Shown here piece after piece: positions 1-8,673 of a stretch of DNA of 64,000 bases (position 1 is the first letter of the stretch; each line of letters opens with the position of its first letter). The translations under genes were made by a program, and so were the position numbers. The notes below the pieces were generated by a model. That model searched no databases and had not been told where the DNA came from. It worked only from the letters and a program-made list of their open reading frames with translations. The stretch is from Sphingobacterium oryzagri (lineage in GTDB: Bacteria; Bacteroidota; Bacteroidia; Sphingobacteriales; Sphingobacteriaceae): contig NZ_CP117880.1 in NCBI RefSeq assembly GCF_028736175.1, forward strand, positions 2,790,001-2,854,000, written 5' to 3'.

Positions 1-326
1 TGCCCTAACTGCGAAAAGATCAGTCCGCCCTTTTCATGAACGGCACTCGTTACCAATTTCCATCCTTCCACCTGTTCTACAGTGTAAATACCCGGCACAT
101 TTATAAACCCGATAGATTGCGCATTCACCCAGGTGCCTTCTGCTAAGATCAACCCGGCAGACGCACGCTGCGCATAATATTCAGCCATTAACGGTGTCGG
201 AATTAGTTCTGGGTTATTAGCGCGGGCCCGGGTCAGTGAGGCCATTACTACCCTATTTTTCAATGTTAGCTCTCCCAACTTGTATTCTTCCAGGAGTAAT
301 TGCTTATTTGGATCTGTTGCGTTCAT
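1..326 (-). CDS. Old Yellow Enzyme family alkene reductase, N-terminal part
   Basis: The reverse strand is open from an ATG at 326 to the window edge, giving the first 108 residues. The N-terminus follows the FMN-dependent OYE pattern: a short first strand, then LKNRVVMASLTRARA (residues 22-36), the MAEYYAQRASAGLILAEGT segment (48-65) and the start of the strand leading to the conserved His after SQLG. The family reduces activated C=C bonds with NAD(P)H in the cytosol. It is divergent from an HxlR regulator at 486, with a 26-bp palindrome between them, so redox- or electrophile-responsive control is likely (inference). The C-terminal two thirds lie outside the window. Confidence 0.9.
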   Translation of the reverse strand, partial: MNATDPNKQLLLEEYKLGELTLKNRVVMASLTRARANNPELIPTPLMAEYYAQRASAGLILAEGTWVNAQSIGFINVPGIYTVEQVEGWKLVTSAVHEKGGLIFSQLG

Positions 327-396
327 TTATTCCGTTTTTTTATAGCGACAAATCTCCATCATTCACACCTCGCTATCAATATGGGTGAAAAGAATA

Positions 397-422
397 GCAT
401 AGGGATAAATTTATCCCTATGC
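397..422. promoter_or_regulatory. 26-bp perfect palindrome, probable HxlR operator
   Basis: Bases 397-422 are identical to their reverse complement over all 26 positions; the core is AGGGATAAATTTATCCCT (401-418). It lies between the divergent OYE (start 326) and HxlR (start 486) genes, the usual place for a dimeric winged-helix regulator to bind. That the neighbouring HxlR protein is the binder is inference from position. Confidence 0.75.
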
Positions 423-463
423 GCAATTGGTAGTACCTTTCGTTTCTCTTATTTTAAAATAGC

Positions 464-471
464 TATTTTTG
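464..471 (+). promoter_or_regulatory. Probable -7 element of the HxlR gene
   Basis: TATTTTTG matches the Bacteroidota -7 consensus TAnnTTTG and ends 14 bases before the ATG at 486. No good -33 TTG is seen at the expected distance. The element supports the 486 start, because an in-frame ATG further upstream (384) would precede it. Confidence 0.45.
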
Positions 472-485
472 TAAAAAGAGTTGGT

Positions 486-905
486 ATGTACGAAAGAAAG
501 ATTCCTTTGACCATTGATTGCGGTCTACACCTCACCAAAGAAGTATTAAACGGAAAATGGAAACCACCCCTGTTGAATGCCATCTCCATGGACGTCAAGC
601 GACCGAGTGCAATGCTTCGTCTATTACCAGAGGCAACGCGCCGCGTACTGACCGTGCAGTTAAATGAAATGGAAGCGCATGGGCTTATCAGCAAGAAAAT
701 CTATCCACAGCTACCTCCTAAAGTAGAGTACGCCCTGACTGACCTAGGATGGTCGCTGATGCCCATCATTGATGCCATGAATGTGTGGGGCGATCAGAAC
801 CGCTCGTTTTTAGAAGAGGCAATTAAGCAAGACCCCAAGATTAGGGAAACCTCTAAGTCTGCCTGCGAACTACATCGAATGGAACAGGTACAAAAAAAGG
901 CATAG
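486..905 (+). CDS. HxlR-family winged-helix transcriptional regulator
   Basis: The 139-residue protein has the HxlR layout: the LNGKWKPPLLNAI helix after a CGLHLTKEV segment, RRVLTVQLNEMEAHGLISKK recognition region and the wing KVEYALTDLGWSL. The usual N-terminal redox-sensing Cys may be the Cys in DCGLHLT. HxlR proteins bind DNA as dimers and often sense aldehydes, quinones or oxidants. The start at 486 is chosen because it gives the usual family length and follows a -7 element; the frame stays open upstream to 300. The gene is divergent from the OYE reductase and probably regulates it. Confidence 0.88.
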   Translation: MYERKIPLTIDCGLHLTKEVLNGKWKPPLLNAISMDVKRPSAMLRLLPEATRRVLTVQLNEMEAHGLISKKIYPQLPPKVEYALTDLGWSLMPIIDAMNVWGDQNRSFLEEAIKQDPKIRETSKSACELHRMEQVQKKA

Positions 906-970
906 CCTATTTGTTAGAACAGCAGAAAACCATACAATCAAAGTCAAACTTCAAACCTTGCACATGTAAT

Positions 971-1186
971 CTATAATTTCCTAGTGACATCTGAAGACAG
1001 CAAGTCATCCACGCTCACGCCGAAATAAGCAGACATCCTCAACAACAACTCAATTGGTGGTTCTGCCAACCCATACTCATATTTCGAGTAACGCGCACGC
1101 GTAATGCCCAAAGCATCCGCTAAGCTCTTCTGTGACAGCCCCTTCCTCGACCGGAGATGTTTTATATTCTCTACCCAATACAACAT
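971..1186 (-). CDS. XRE-family helix-turn-helix repressor
   Basis: A 71-residue protein made almost only of a Cro/C1-type HTH: NIKHLRSRKGLSQKSLADAL, then GITRARYSKYEYGLAEPP and LLLRMSAYFGVSVDDLL. It lacks the protease or ligand domain of LexA-like repressors. The ATG at 1186 gives the normal length for a stand-alone XRE protein; the longer frame to 1339 would overlap dinB. It is divergent from dinB-dnaE, and the inverted repeat at 1207-1231 lies in the shared promoter region, so it probably controls that operon and itself. The inducing signal cannot be read from the sequence. Confidence 0.85.
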   Translation of the reverse strand: MLYWVENIKHLRSRKGLSQKSLADALGITRARYSKYEYGLAEPPIELLLRMSAYFGVSVDDLLSSDVTRKL

Positions 1187-1206
1187 TGCACCAAAATTGA
1201 ACAACA

Positions 1207-1231
1207 ATAATACTAATATTTTTAGTATTAT
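1207..1231. promoter_or_regulatory. Inverted-repeat operator between XRE gene and dinB
   Basis: Arms ATAATACTA (1207-1215) and TAGTATTAT (1223-1231) are perfect complements separated by seven A/T bases. The right arm ends four bases before the dinB -7 element, so a bound dimer would block the promoter. Binding by the divergent XRE protein is inferred from position. Confidence 0.65.
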
Positions 1232-1235
1232 AACA

Positions 1236-1243
1236 TAGCTTTG
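1236..1243 (+). promoter_or_regulatory. -7 promoter element of dinB-dnaE
   Basis: TAGCTTTG fits TAnnTTTG exactly and lies 25 bases before the dinB ATG. A strong AAAGGAGG ribosome-binding site (1255-1262) follows, which is unusual in Bacteroidota. Confidence 0.55.
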
Positions 1244-1268
1244 TAGAAATTTTACAAAGGAGGTCAAG

Positions 1269-2429
1269 ATGGAAAGGGCGATAGTGCATATGGATCTGGA
1301 TACATTTTTTGTATCCTGTGAGCGGCTGAACAACAGCAAACTTAGCGGTGTACCGGTTATTATCGGCGGTGGCGAGCGCGGCGTTGTCGCCTCCTGCTCC
1401 TACGAAGCGCGCTATTATGGGGTACGTTCAGCCATGCCCATCAAGATGGCACTGAAGCTTTGTCCTGAGGCCAAAGTTATCAAGGGCGATATGGAGATGT
1501 ACTCCAAACTCTCTCGTACAGTCACCGAGATCATCGAAGAAAAAGCCCCCGTTGTTGAAAAGGCAAGCATCGATGAGCACTACCTCGACATCACCGGCAT
1601 GGACAAATTTTTTGGCGCCTACCAATGGACAGAAGAATTGTCTACCGCGATCACCAAGCACACCGGCCTGCCCATCAGCTTCGCGCTTTCAGTCAATAAG
1701 ACCGTCGCCAAAATCGGCACGGGGGAAGCTAAGCCGAAAGGCAAAAAAGAAATCCAACAAATGGGCGTCCGCTCCTTCCTCAATCCACTTTCCATCAAAA
1801 AAATTCCCATGCTGGGCGATGCCACCTTTCAGCTGTTATCACGCATCGGCATCCGGCAGATATATACCTTGGCCGAGATGCCCGTAGAAGTACTCCAGCA
1901 GATGATCGGCAAGAACGGGAGGGAGATTTGGAAGAAAGCAAACGGCATAGATCACTCCCCTGTTGAACCTTATTCCGAACGCAAGTCTATCTCCACCGAG
2001 CACACCTTCGGCATGGACACGATCGATATCCCAAAACTCCGCGGACTGATTACCGGCATGGTCGAGAAATTGGCTTACCAGCTGCGCGCCGAGCAGTGGC
2101 TCACCTCCACCGTCGTGCTCAAAATCCGTTACTCTAATTTTGACACCGAGACCAAGCAATGCCGCGTATCCTATACCTCAGCAGACCATACGCTTTCGCA
2201 AACCGTCATGGAGCTGTTCGATAAGCTCTACAACCGCCGAATGCGCATCCGCTTGATCGGCGTACGGTTTACCAACTTGGTACGTGGCAGCCTGCAGATC
2301 AATATTTTTGAAGACACCCAGGAAATGGTTTCCCTTTATCAAGCAATGGACAAGATCAAAAACCGCTTTGGAGCAGATAAAGTGGGCCGCGCGTCAGGAT
2401 TTCGGTTTGAAAACAAGAAAAACCGATAA
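1269..2429 (+). CDS. dinB: DNA polymerase IV (Y-family translesion polymerase)
   Basis: A 386-residue Y-family polymerase. The palm begins with HMDLDTFFVSCE (catalytic D9), and the second acidic pair is in KASIDEHYLD (D102, E103). The GTGEAKPKG loop, helix-hairpin-helix region (IPMLGDATFQLLSRIG) and a little-finger domain follow. It copies past DNA lesions with low fidelity in the cytosol. The strong AAAGGAGG site supports the ATG at 1269. The stop at 2429 is three bases before the next ATG, so it is translated with the DnaE-type subunit downstream, forming a mutagenesis operon under the divergent XRE regulator. Confidence 0.95.
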   Translation: MERAIVHMDLDTFFVSCERLNNSKLSGVPVIIGGGERGVVASCSYEARYYGVRSAMPIKMALKLCPEAKVIKGDMEMYSKLSRTVTEIIEEKAPVVEKASIDEHYLDITGMDKFFGAYQWTEELSTAITKHTGLPISFALSVNKTVAKIGTGEAKPKGKKEIQQMGVRSFLNPLSIKKIPMLGDATFQLLSRIGIRQIYTLAEMPVEVLQQMIGKNGREIWKKANGIDHSPVEPYSERKSISTEHTFGMDTIDIPKLRGLITGMVEKLAYQLRAEQWLTSTVVLKIRYSNFDTETKQCRVSYTSADHTLSQTVMELFDKLYNRRMRIRLIGVRFTNLVRGSLQINIFEDTQEMVSLYQAMDKIKNRFGADKVGRASGFRFENKKNR

Positions 2430-2432
2430 GGC

Positions 2433-5400
2433 ATGTACCTCAACTGTCACTCCTTTCACAGTCTGCGATATGGTACGATAGCGATCGAAACGCTGGTCAA
2501 GCAAGCACGCGCGCTCCACATTACCGCCTTGGCACTGACAGATATCAATACAGTAACAGGCATATACGACTTTACCAAGGCATGCTTGGCCGAAGGAATC
2601 AAACCTGTCGTGGGCATGGAAATACGCGAAGAAAACAGGTTGCTTTACATCACTCTTGCTAAAAAGCAATCCGGGATTGGTGAAATCTGCCGGTTATTGA
2701 CGGACCGTAACGTAGAGAATATATCGCTACCGCAGGTTGCGCCCACATTCCAAGAGGTCTTCACAATCTACCCCCTTTCCAATGTCCCCGAGCACCTTAA
2801 GGAAAACGAATACATCGGTATCCGGCCTGAACAGATAAGCCATCTTATCCGCGAACAGTGGAGATCCTATATTTCCCGCATGGTGATCTTAAGTCCAGTT
2901 ACCGTATCGGACAAGGTGGAGCACAATTTGCACCGCATCCTTCGCGCAGTCGATCTGAACGTTATCCTTTCCAGGCTTGGCGAGGATGACACCTGCCAGC
3001 CAGAGGAAACCTTGCTCCCTCTCGACAAGCTGCTAGAAAGCTATCAAGACTACCCGCAAATCATTGCCAATACGCGCAAGGTGATCGAACAATGTAATTT
3101 TGAGTACGACTTTGGCACGCCACGAAACAAAAAGCATTACACCGAAAATCGGCAAAGCGATATCAAACTGCTCAGCAGCTTGGCCTATGCAGGACTCCAT
3201 AGACGCTACGGCGATAAGCATACCGCAGCACGGGCGCGCGTAGAAAAAGAGCTGAAAGTGATCGATGAGCTTGGCTTCAGCGGCTATTTCCTGATCACCT
3301 GGGATATTGTGCGCTACAGCAACAGTATGGGCTTTATGCATATTGGCAGAGGAAGTGGGGCAAACAGCATCATCGCCTATTGTCTGGGCATAACCGATAT
3401 CTGCCCATTGGAACTAGATCTCTATTTTGAGCGCTTCCTGAACCTCAACCGCAAAACGCCGCCCGATTTTGACATCGATTGGAGCTGGCAGGAGCGCGAT
3501 ACTATCCTGCAATATATCTTCGATCGCTACGGAAGAGATCATGTCGCCTTTTGCGGCACCAATGTCGAGTTTAAGTATCGTTCCATATTCAGGGAAGTGG
3601 GAAAAGTCTTCGGGCTGCCAAAAGAAGAACTGGATGCCTTAGCCACGCGCTCAGCGGAGCGCGATGATGACAGTCAGCTCGTTCGCCTGGTGATGAAGTA
3701 TGGCAAGATGCTCGAGAAATATCCCAACCAGCGGAGTATGCATTCTTGCGGCATCCTGATCGCTGAAGAGCCGATCACCAATTTCACCGCATTGGAGATG
3801 CCGCCAAAAGGCTTCCCGATCGTGCAATTCGATATGCATATTGCCGAAGACATCGGCTTTGAAAAATTTGACATCCTTAGCCAGCGCGGTATCGGCAGCA
3901 TCAACGATACCGTCAAGCTCATCAAGAAAAACAAACAGATCAATGTTGATATCCGCGATACCACGATCTCAAAGAACGAAGGGCGCTGCAACGATATGCT
4001 CAGCCGTGGTAAAACAATCGGCTGCTTTTACATCGAGTCGCCGGCGATGCGCGGGCTACTCCGCAGGCTAAAATGTGAGGACTACAAGACTCTTGTAGCC
4101 GCATCATCGATCATCCGGCCGGGTGTGGCACAATCCGGCATGATGAAAGAGTACATCTTCCGGCACAATCACCCCGATCAGTTCGAATACTTCCATGAAG
4201 TATTTGAGGAACATTTGGGCGACACCTACGGTATTATGGTCTATCAGGAAGACGTCATCAAGATAGCGATACATTTTGGTGGCCTTTCTGCCGCCGACGG
4301 TGATGTACTGCGCCGCGCCATGAGTGGCAAAGGCCGTTCACTCGCTGCGCTACAAAAAGTAAAGGATAACTTCTTTGCTTCCTGCAACAAGCAAGGTCAT
4401 CCCGAAGAGCTCAGCCGCGAAGTCTACCGCCAGATTGAATCCTTTGCCGGCTATTCCTTTTGCAAGGCACATTCCGCGTCCTATGCTGTGGAGAGTTACC
4501 AAAGTCTCTATCTCAAGTCCTATTACCCCATCGAGTTTATGGTGGCGGTCATTAATAATCAAGGTGGCTTCTACCGCACGGAAGTGTATGTGCATGAAGC
4601 GCGCATGTCAGGCGCCAATATCCTTACGCCTTGCATCAACAAAAGCGAATACGAAACAACGGTTTACGGCCAAGACATCTATTTAGGATTCATGCTCCTA
4701 CAAAGCCTAGAAGCCAAGATCGGCACACTTATTCCGGAAGAGCGTAAAAAGAATGGCGATTACAAAACGCTGGAAGATTTTGTGTGTCGCATTCAAATTG
4801 GTATCGAAGGTCTGCAAATCCTGATCTTTATCGGTGCCTTTCGATTTACCGGCAAGAGCAAGAGTGAGCTATTGGTACAGGCTCGCCTGCTGCTCATCAA
4901 CTTTAAGCCAGAAGATCGAAACGGACTACTGATTGAAGAGCCGGCAAAGGAATACAAGCTGCCGAAGCTCGACCGATCTGTATTCGAAGACGCTTTTGAT
5001 GAAATCGAACTGCTGAGTTTTCCCGTTTCCTGCACACCATTCGACTTGCTAGAAACCAAATACCGTGGCCACGTTATGGCTAAGGATCTCAAGAACCACC
5101 ATAAGCGACAGGTCAAGATGTTGGCCTATCTCATTTCGCGTAAACACGTACCCACGAAACGTGGCACGATGTTCTTCGGAACCTGGATCGATGCGAATGG
5201 AGATTATTTCGACACCGCCCACTTCCCGAATAGCCTAGAACACTCTCCTTTTCTTGGCGGAGGCTGCTATCTGCTGCTTGGTACCGTCGAAGTCGACTAC
5301 CATTTCCCAACAATCACTATCCACAAGATGGCCAAGATGCCCTTTATCCCCGATCCGCGTTATTCCCATGAAAACAGCAAAGCTTACCACGCGCACCGTC

Positions 5401-5483
5401 AGATTAAAGAGGATGTTAGCATGACAAACAGAGCGCCTTATCCACTGGAGAGTGAGATAGCACTACCGCGAAAGAGGATCTAA
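2433..5483 (+). CDS. DnaE-type DNA polymerase III alpha subunit (error-prone, DnaE2-like)
   Basis: A 1016-residue C-family polymerase. The N-terminal PHP domain starts at once (CHSFHSLRYG, LALTDINTVTGIYDF), the palm carries PPDFDIDW (D345, D347) and the third carboxylate is likely D480 in FEKFDILSQRG. At about 1000 residues it is shorter than replicative DnaE and closer to DnaE2. The HxH metal motif of the PHP domain is altered: the first His position is Asn (LNCHS), so PHP proofreading is doubtful. It sits three bases after dinB, which suggests that both act together in damage tolerance; a separate replicative dnaE would be expected elsewhere in the genome. Confidence 0.9.
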   Translation: MYLNCHSFHSLRYGTIAIETLVKQARALHITALALTDINTVTGIYDFTKACLAEGIKPVVGMEIREENRLLYITLAKKQSGIGEICRLLTDRNVENISLPQVAPTFQEVFTIYPLSNVPEHLKENEYIGIRPEQISHLIREQWRSYISRMVILSPVTVSDKVEHNLHRILRAVDLNVILSRLGEDDTCQPEETLLPLDKLLESYQDYPQIIANTRKVIEQCNFEYDFGTPRNKKHYTENRQSDIKLLSSLAYAGLHRRYGDKHTAARARVEKELKVIDELGFSGYFLITWDIVRYSNSMGFMHIGRGSGANSIIAYCLGITDICPLELDLYFERFLNLNRKTPPDFDIDWSWQERDTILQYIFDRYGRDHVAFCGTNVEFKYRSIFREVGKVFGLPKEELDALATRSAERDDDSQLVRLVMKYGKMLEKYPNQRSMHSCGILIAEEPITNFTALEMPPKGFPIVQFDMHIAEDIGFEKFDILSQRGIGSINDTVKLIKKNKQINVDIRDTTISKNEGRCNDMLSRGKTIGCFYIESPAMRGLLRRLKCEDYKTLVAASSIIRPGVAQSGMMKEYIFRHNHPDQFEYFHEVFEEHLGDTYGIMVYQEDVIKIAIHFGGLSAADGDVLRRAMSGKGRSLAALQKVKDNFFASCNKQGHPEELSREVYRQIESFAGYSFCKAHSASYAVESYQSLYLKSYYPIEFMVAVINNQGGFYRTEVYVHEARMSGANILTPCINKSEYETTVYGQDIYLGFMLLQSLEAKIGTLIPEERKKNGDYKTLEDFVCRIQIGIEGLQILIFIGAFRFTGKSKSELLVQARLLLINFKPEDRNGLLIEEPAKEYKLPKLDRSVFEDAFDEIELLSFPVSCTPFDLLETKYRGHVMAKDLKNHHKRQVKMLAYLISRKHVPTKRGTMFFGTWIDANGDYFDTAHFPNSLEHSPFLGGGCYLLLGTVEVDYHFPTITIHKMAKMPFIPDPRYSHENSKAYHAHRQIKEDVSMTNRAPYPLESEIALPRKRI

Positions 5484-5832
5484 TTAAAATTTACAAAAAA
5501 AACAGCTGTTACAATTTGTTTTCCACGATAAAATACACAATTAAAAATCAAAAAATAAACGTCCGGAATTGACTACATCTACAAATCAAAACGGTTAGAT
5601 TGCAAATCTCCAGCAGCTAAACCTGAGTATCTATTAATCGAAAGATTATGTCAAACTTGTAAATTTGTTCAAAGCGAATTAGTAACAAACAATTTATTCG
5701 CTCTTGCAGCCAACGATATTGATTTTCAATCAAGTGCTTATCGCACCAAAGAATAATTGATGATGTTCGCTCGTTGAAGCTATATTACGTATATTTAAAA
5801 ACAAAGTTTTAAGAACAGATACATTACTGCTT
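5484..5832. other. Intergenic stretch with an unexplained open frame (5568-5756)
   Basis: AT-rich spacer between dnaE and a histidine kinase. On the plus strand the frame from about 5550 to the TAA at 5754-5756 is open for over 60 codons with protein-like composition (Cys-x-x-Cys in RLCQTCKF), but it has no ATG, GTG or TTG start; the first sensible codon is ATT at 5568. It may be a gene remnant. No RNA gene or clear terminator is seen. Confidence 0.3.
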
Positions 5833-6897
5833 ATGGAATCCAATCAAAACCTTAACGAAGAACTTGAAAATTACTTCAACAACACGATTATTCCCCAGCT
5901 TTTCGTTGATGCACAACTTATACTGCGAAAATTTACTCCCCCGGCGATGACACAGTTCTCTTTAGATCCGGATTTCATTGGTAAACCCATTCAACAGATA
6001 AAGGATCATTTTCGCTTTCCTACATTAATAGACAATATTAAAATGGTGATACAATCGGGTGAGATTCTAGAGAAAGAGATACAGACAAACGATTTTGAGT
6101 GGTACCAAATGAACATTTTACCTTACTATGTGCGCAGGGAAAACCGAACAAATGGGGTGATTGTAACTTTTGTAAATATCACGAGCCGCATACGTGACCT
6201 TAGAGAGCAGGAAAACATGGTTGCAGAATATCAAATGCTGTTGGACACAATAGCTCACGATATAAAAAACCCAATTTCAGCATTACAACTTAGTCTTCAG
6301 GCACTCGAGCAACAATCAGGTAGTACGGGTAGAGAAACCCTATTATTGAAAAATATGTTCGGTAGCATCACGGCTATCAAAAAAGTTGTTGAAGACCTCA
6401 CCTTAGAACATTGGAACAGGGATGGTAAACAATCAAATGAGGAGCTTTTAGATTTAGGAAATATATTGGAAGATGTTAGGTTGGCGCTTGCACCACAGAT
6501 TATGGAATCAGGCGCTTTTATACGTCAGAGATTAGATGCTGTAGAAGTTAAGTTTGTGCGTCGAAAATTACGAAGTGTACTCTATAATCTTTTAGCTAAT
6601 GCGATCAACTATACCGCTACCGATGTCAGACCCGAAATAGAGATAAGTTCCTATTCAACGGACAGCCTTTTTATAATTGTTATTTCCGACAACGGTATTG
6701 GGATTAGCCAAAAAGACCAAGGGTCTATTTTCGAAAAATTTCAGCGATTAAATCCAGAAAAGGAAGGTAGCGGCGTAGGGCTTTATTTGGTAAATGGCAT
6801 CATTATGAGTGCAGGTGGCAAAATACATCTTGAAAGTGCCCCTGGGAAAGGATCCGTCTTCAAAATATGTTTGAAGCAACAACAGGCAGTGCACTAA
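5833..6897 (+). CDS. PAS-domain sensor histidine kinase (orphan)
   Basis: A 354-residue kinase without membrane segments. Residues about 25-120 form a PAS domain of the type found in CheB/CheR fusion proteins (LRKFTPPAMTQF, then IMPI-like NILPYYVR and VTFVNITSRI). The HisKA box is LDTIAHDIKNPIS with the phospho-acceptor H142; the HATPase part has an N box (LYNLLANAINYT), G1 (SDNGIGIS) and G2 (GSGVGLYLV). It should autophosphorylate in response to a cytosolic signal. No response regulator is adjacent, so its partner is unknown. The kinase probably derives from a larger chemotaxis-like fusion (inference). Confidence 0.88.
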   Translation: MESNQNLNEELENYFNNTIIPQLFVDAQLILRKFTPPAMTQFSLDPDFIGKPIQQIKDHFRFPTLIDNIKMVIQSGEILEKEIQTNDFEWYQMNILPYYVRRENRTNGVIVTFVNITSRIRDLREQENMVAEYQMLLDTIAHDIKNPISALQLSLQALEQQSGSTGRETLLLKNMFGSITAIKKVVEDLTLEHWNRDGKQSNEELLDLGNILEDVRLALAPQIMESGAFIRQRLDAVEVKFVRRKLRSVLYNLLANAINYTATDVRPEIEISSYSTDSLFIIVISDNGIGISQKDQGSIFEKFQRLNPEKEGSGVGLYLVNGIIMSAGGKIHLESAPGKGSVFKICLKQQQAVH

Positions 6898-7616
6898 ATT
6901 AGCGAACAATGCTCTTTATCGTCCAATTATCACTCTGATACCACTCTAAGCTCCCCAAATCTTTTATTTAATACAGAATGTGTCGTGTACATCCTGATTA
7001 ATGAATTAAATCTTTTATGTAATGTTCGCGAACAATTATTTATGATATGCCTTCTTAACGAGATACATGTATACTAAGATTTATGCAGCCTCCTAAATAG
7101 GTAGATAATGGCGATGCATTACTTAGTCGGAGTTGTTACATATATTTTGCTAAAGATTACATATCCCCATGTTCTATGCAAACGTATTTCTAAAATTCTC
7201 GGTCTGGTTGCCCTTAGGATCATTAATATATGGGTTGAGAACTATATGTACGATAAGAAATACTCTCGTCAGCAGACTCCGTACAGGATAATTGCGATGG
7301 GGGCTTCGCGGCTCCACGGCTGTTATGACGTATCACCATTAGAGAAACAAACAGTACTTCTTGCGCTTAAAACATGTTTTGACAAACACTTAGCACTGAT
7401 ACTTTAACGATTAGAACTGGATTTGCCACTTCGGGTTTAGAGATTCTTCAAATGAACTCTGGCCACTACTTACGCTATAACTACAGTTCTCTACTCGTCA
7501 CTAATTTTATTGAAGCAGTACGCCACTCGGTTATGGTACTGCAGGGAAATACCAGTTGCTTGACAAAGCGGAAAAATATATTTCCATTTCCGTGGCCAAT
7601 TCAAAGACTGATACCA
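6898..7616. other. Gene-poor stretch
   Basis: About 720 bases between the kinase and a small basic-protein gene. Two plus-strand frames (7108-7407 and 7452-7691) are open but show no recognisable motif or ribosome-binding site, and the second overlaps the gene at 7617 on the other strand. I regard both as chance frames. No RNA, repeat or hairpin stood out. Confidence 0.4.
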
Positions 7617-7739
7617 TTATTTTTTCTTTTTAACGGGAACATTTGCCGCATTATCCTTAAGCGGCGTGTCTTTTTCTTTCTGATAAGATGATTGCTTCTT
7701 ATCCTTTGTACTCTTTTCTTTTTTTGGGTCTTTACTCAT
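7617..7739 (-). CDS. Small highly basic hydrophilic protein
   Basis: A 40-residue protein that starts MSKDPKKEKSTKDKK and ends in a run of four Lys. It has no hydrophobic segment and resembles the short, Lys-rich, disordered proteins often found next to stress genes in Sphingobacteriaceae (family knowledge, from memory). The ATG at 7739 is chosen because the upstream part of the same frame belongs to a decayed oxidoreductase gene. The function is unknown; nucleic-acid contact would fit the charge. It may be a true small gene or the fused tail of the pseudogene frame. Confidence 0.55.
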   Translation of the reverse strand: MSKDPKKEKSTKDKKQSSYQKEKDTPLKDNAANVPVKKKK

Positions 7740-7784
7740 GATAAGATATATTGGGATTAAATTATTAAACAGATTGCCGTTTGT

Positions 7785-8510
7785 CGATAAACGCCCTACA
7801 TTATAATAGGTGTCAATATGTGTAGCGTATACCAGATATTTAATTTGCAATAGCTGGATTGATGACGTATTAAAATATAGTTTGCTGTTCTGTTCCGATA
7901 CAGACTGCACGACGGTTCTTTCTATTACACTACCTTTAAAATCAAGAAACGCACGAAGAATTCCTCCAGTCTATTTTGTCGGATGGAAATAACCCTGCAT
8001 TGCCAACTCAATGGAATAAACCGTTGGTTTGGGTAATGACGAGTATGATGTCGGCACACAATCAATTCCGAATAGCTTTATAGTTTCGTCCACTTTTTTC
8101 AATGCATCGACCTCCTTCTGATCGTCCTCGTACATAAAACCTTGGCAGCGACCAATGTTGCAACCATTTTTATATTTCAGGATATTCTCCTTTATAGTCG
8201 AGATTGCATACCTAACTGAGCGTGCAACGGCTTTCACAATTTCCAGTCCGTGCTTATAGGTGATCCTAGTGAGGAGTATCAAAAACAACGTTGAGATGTG
8301 CCGCAGTAGTACTCGTGGGGCTGAACCCCAAACTATTTTCGTCGACCACGAAAAGATGACTTCCTGTTCCTAAAGTTAAGCGCAGCACTCAATCCGTCTA
8401 TCCCCGCTCCCACGATGAGCAAATCATAACTCGCCCCCGATGGCACTGGTTGCCAACGCCCTATCGATAGCCTGTCAAATACTTCTATTCTTTCCGTCTC
8501 TTTGCATCAT
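7785..8510 (-). pseudogene. Decayed FAD-dependent oxidoreductase (DAO family)
   Basis: Pieces of one DAO-type enzyme can be read in order on the minus strand. An N-terminus starts MQRDGKNRSI (ATG 8507), then comes the FAD-binding YDLLIVGAGIDGLSAAL, then in another frame HLFVVDENSLGFSPTSTTAA and HLNVVFDTPH, then STIKENILKYKNG, GIDCVPTSY and GYFHPTK, an in-frame TAG (7971-7973), and finally YLVYATHIDTYYNV near 7800. At least two or three frame changes and two stops separate the pieces. The C-terminal part, often a Rieske domain in this family, is missing. The gene cannot make a working enzyme. Confidence 0.82.
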
Positions 8511-8673
8511 TTGTAAGTTATCAGCATTACACTATTCTGTATTTAAGACACTTAATTGCGTATATATCGACACAAACTAGGTCGCGCTTTTCATGACGGA
8601 ACCAACATGTGCTGCAATAACCCATAAAACCGCACCGATTGCTGCGATTCTATGGTTCACTTTGCGTTATCCG

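Noticed and set aside
5503-5512. AACAGCTGTT after dnaE as a terminator
   Set aside because: A 10-bp palindrome without a loop cannot form a stable hairpin terminator.
7452-7691. 79-codon plus-strand frame
   Set aside because: It overlaps the small basic-protein gene on the other strand and has no motif or start signal.
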